NCBI GenBank assembly: GCA_049366815.1
Contig: JBMNCO010000150.1
Span: 1-8,008 of the forward strand
Source: CAYNYM01 sp049366815
Lineage (GTDB): Bacteria > Desulfobacterota > DSM-4660 > Desulfatiglandales > HGW-15
Reading direction: 5' to 3'
DNA: 8,008 nucleotides
Shown here: positions 7,050 through 8,008 of the stretch, piece after piece
Position numbering within the stretch: the first letter of the stretch is position 1
How the letters are laid out: every line of letters begins with the position of its first letter
Position numbers and translations under genes: made by a program
Notes under the pieces: model-generated
The model's database searches: none
What the model saw: only the letters and a program-made list of their open reading frames with translations
Told to the model about the DNA's origin: nothing

Positions 7050-7090
7050 CATGATTCCCACATAGTTATTGGAAAGGGCTAAATTCATAC
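7050..7090 (+). repeat. Dispersed 41-bp repeat, copy 4
   Basis: The copy is 38/41 identical to 6042-6082 and in the same orientation. Its right end lies eight bases before a TTGACA that could be the -35 of the VOC gene, so the element may contribute to or border that promoter. Confidence 0.85.
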
Positions 7091-7098
7091 TAAAAATC

Positions 7099-7125
7099 TT
7101 GACAGCCGTTGGTGCCGGATATCAT
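7099..7125 (+). promoter_or_regulatory. Candidate sigma-70 promoter of the VOC gene
   Basis: A perfect -35 hexamer TTGACA (7099-7104) is followed after 15 bases by TATCAT (7120-7125, 5/6 to consensus). The spacer is two bases shorter than the optimum of 17, which weakens the call. Initiation near 7132 would leave a leader of about 40 bases carrying the ribosome binding site. Confidence 0.35.
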
Positions 7126-7173
7126 GTTTTTCGCCGGGCCATATTTTTCATGCCGGCAAGTGAGGAGGATGAA

Positions 7174-7593
7174 ATGAAGGTAAATAAAGTGGACCATATC
7201 TGTGTCGCAGTCAAAAATCTGGAAGAGGCTCGTCAGGTCTGGGAGCCGGTGTTGGGCAAATCCAGGCCGGATGACGAATACCTCGATGAACCTGAAAAGA
7301 TCAGGGTTGCCAGATACTGGGTGGGGGAGGTCGGTTTCGAACTGATGGAATCGACAAGCCCTGGTGGCGAGGTGGCCAGGTTCATCGAGAAAAGAGGCGA
7401 GGGGGTCATGCTCATCAGCTTTAACGTGGACAACACCCGTGAGGCCATGGATGAGTTGCAGCGGAAAGGTTATCCCCTTCGTGGGAGCGCCCGCCGGTTT
7501 CGGGATTGCGAATACGCATTTGTTCATCCAAGGAAGATGAACGGCGTTTTGCTTGAATTCATTGATTATAAGTGGCGGGAGTTCGAGGATTGA
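7174..7593 (+). CDS. VOC-superfamily protein, methylmalonyl-CoA epimerase-like
   Basis: This 139-residue protein has the paired beta-alpha-beta-beta-beta layout of the vicinal-oxygen-chelate superfamily and opens VDHICVAVKNLEEA as methylmalonyl-CoA epimerases do. That enzyme interconverts the 2R and 2S forms of methylmalonyl-CoA in propionate metabolism. Expected metal ligands are H8, the E56 position in FELMES, a His in the GLHHMAW-type strand, and E128 in VLLEF. The third is absent: the strand reads GVMLISFNVDN (77-87), without histidine. The protein may have another substrate, use an altered metal site, or be inactive. FVHPRKMNGVLLEF (117-130) is otherwise a good match to the family C-terminus. 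The start at ATG 7174 is supported by AGGAGG (7163-7168) five bases upstream; an extension to 7069 would translate the intergenic repeat. No signal peptide is visible. No mutase gene is adjacent, so the epimerase name is not secure. Confidence 0.85.
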   Translation: MKVNKVDHICVAVKNLEEARQVWEPVLGKSRPDDEYLDEPEKIRVARYWVGEVGFELMESTSPGGEVARFIEKRGEGVMLISFNVDNTREAMDELQRKGYPLRGSARRFRDCEYAFVHPRKMNGVLLEFIDYKWREFED

Positions 7594-7651
7594 CAGGGGA
7601 TCTTTGTGAGGAGACACCGCTTTTCAGGGTGGAGGGGTCAGGTTTCAGCTA

Positions 7652-7679
7652 TCAGCGGTCAGCGGTCAGCGGTCAGCGG
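7652..7679 (+). repeat. Tandem heptamer repeat (TCAGCGG)x4
   Basis: Four exact copies of TCAGCGG lie head to tail. Degenerate relatives continue on both sides, such as TTCAGCTATCAGCGG at the left and GAGCTGTCAGCACTGAGCTATC at the right, so the whole AGC/TCAGC-rich tract spans roughly 7643-7720. Tracts of this kind are frequent in spacers of several bacterial groups and can change copy number by slippage. Confidence 0.9.
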
Positions 7680-7703
7680 GGAGCTGTCAGCACTGAGCTA
7701 TCC

Positions 7704-7769
7704 GCTATCGGCTATCAGCAAAAGCTATGCAAAGACAAGGCATTAGGCTGAGCGCTGAATGCCGATAGC
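7704..7769. repeat. Inverted repeat with 16-base arms
   Basis: GCTATCGGCTATCAGC (7704-7719) and GCTGAATGCCGATAGC (7754-7769) are reverse complements at 14 of 16 positions, with a 34-base interval. The interval contains part of another dyad, GGCATT (7739-7744) with AATGCC (7758-7763). The right arm overlaps the hairpin repeat copy B. The arms could form a cruciform or RNA stem. Confidence 0.6.
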
Positions 7770-7815
7770 AGACCGCTCCATCCAGAAATCATTTGTTTCT
7801 GGATGGAAACTAGAT
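7752..7815 (+). repeat. Hairpin-containing repeat, copy B
   Basis: This copy aligns without gaps to 6115-6180, including the identical ATAGCAGACCGCT (7765-7777). Its hairpin is perfect: CATCCAGAAA (7779-7788) and TTTCTGGATG (7796-7805) around a 7-base loop. Copy A differs within both arms yet keeps most of the pairing, which suggests that the structure matters. Confidence 0.8.
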
Positions 7816-7858
7816 AGGCTGTAGGCATTTAGGCTGTGAGGTGTAGCAGGAAGGGAAC

Positions 7859-8008
7859 ATGGGGGTTGAAAAGACAAAGAGTTTTTGGAAACTGTATCTG
7901 GTTCCCGGTGCAGGCCATGGCGGCGGCGGCCTCAGTACCTGGCTGCAGAACAACGACGCCTTCAACGCGATGGTCGACTGGGTGGAAAACGGCATAGAAC
8001 CCGGTGCG
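7859..8008 (+). pseudogene. C-terminal fragment of a tannase/feruloyl-esterase-like hydrolase, running off the window
   Basis: Fifty codons are visible and the frame is still open at the window end. After eight residues the product reads FWKLYLVPGAGHGGGG, then NAMVDWVENGIEP. This is the pattern found near the C-terminus of tannase/feruloyl esterase-family proteins, where the His of the GHxGGG loop is catalytic (H20 here). Such enzymes normally have 400-550 residues, with the serine nucleophile far upstream. Nothing of that sequence precedes this point: an in-frame stop lies at 7844-7846 and the region before it is repeat DNA. In characterised feruloyl esterases the residue after the His is a Cys; here it is Gly. 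An ATG (7859) with AGGAAGGG (7848-7855) just upstream could allow translation, so a short expressed protein is possible. I favour a 5'-truncated remnant. Confidence 0.5.

Larger units (their letters stand above)
6686..7173. other. AT-rich intergenic region between ComEA-like and VOC genes
   Basis: The middle part (about 6715-7050) is visibly richer in A and T than the flanking genes. One plus-strand frame from ATG 6814 runs 29 codons to TGA 6901, then continues without a stop for another 39 codons to TAA 7021. It resembles nothing I recognise and has no strong ribosome binding site, so I do not annotate it as a gene. The right part holds a perfect dyad (7026-7043), a dispersed repeat copy (7050-7090) and a candidate promoter (7099-7125). 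Confidence 0.5.
7594..7858. other. Structured repeat region downstream of the VOC gene
   Basis: This 265-base spacer carries a heptamer tandem repeat (7652-7679), inverted arms (7704-7719 with 7754-7769) and the second hairpin repeat (7752-7815), then the ribosome binding site of the fragment that follows. I see no gene and no classical terminator after the VOC stop. Confidence 0.6.

Noticed and set aside
7069..7173. Upstream extension of the VOC protein to 7069
   Set aside because: It would translate the dispersed repeat and the promoter region, whereas ATG 7174 has a strong AGGAGG at proper spacing.
7090..7617. Minus-strand open frame of 175 codons opposite the VOC gene
   Set aside because: It is antisense to a well supported VOC protein and shows no family features.
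7652..7679. CRISPR array from the regularly repeated heptamers
   Set aside because: The repeats are 7 bases long and contiguous, without spacers, and no cas gene is present.

Overview
The window most resembles the chromosome of an anaerobic deltaproteobacterium in the broad sense (Desulfobacterota, Desulfobacterales-like). This is an inference. It rests on moderately GC-rich coding sequence with good Shine-Dalgarno sites, a long acyl-CoA dehydrogenase with a C-terminal extension next to other acyl-CoA/VOC and amidohydrolase-type genes, and intergenic spacers full of short dispersed repeats. No rRNA, tRNA, CRISPR array, transposase or phage gene is visible.

Layout. Bases 1-277 are an upstream spacer with a repeat copy and a candidate promoter whose spacer holds a run of eight C. 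Bases 278-1909 (+) encode a 543-residue acyl-CoA dehydrogenase. Bases 2131-4842 (+) encode a 903-residue Ski2/Mtr4-type superfamily 2 helicase with a C-terminal Cys/His cluster. Converging on it after 37 bp is a 338-residue metal-dependent amidohydrolase (4880-5896, -). Bases 6404-6685 (-) encode a small exported ComEA-like helix-hairpin-helix protein. Bases 7174-7593 (+) encode a 139-residue VOC protein resembling methylmalonyl-CoA epimerase but lacking one expected metal-binding histidine. At the right edge (7859-8008, +) an open frame begins directly in the C-terminal part of a tannase/feruloyl-esterase-like hydrolase, so it looks like a truncated remnant.

The genes do not form one clear operon. 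The acyl-CoA dehydrogenase, VOC protein, amidohydrolase and esterase fragment fit a metabolic theme of acyl-CoA or aromatic/ester breakdown. The helicase (RNA metabolism) and ComEA-like protein (DNA binding outside the cytoplasm) look unrelated. Spacing of 200-500 bp between most genes suggests separate transcription units.

The least ordinary content is intergenic. A 41-42 bp repeat beginning CATGATT and ending GGGCTAAATTCATAC occurs at 6042-6082 and 7050-7090 (38/41 identical), more diverged at 13-54, and in part at 2017-2039. A second repeat built around a hairpin occurs at 6115-6180 and 7752-7815. The two repeat types lie next to each other at 6042-6180, but flank the VOC gene at 7050-7815. 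A heptamer tandem repeat and large inverted arms precede the second hairpin copy. I found no convincing novel defence or mobile system; the repeat family, the altered VOC active site and the esterase remnant deserve the closest look.
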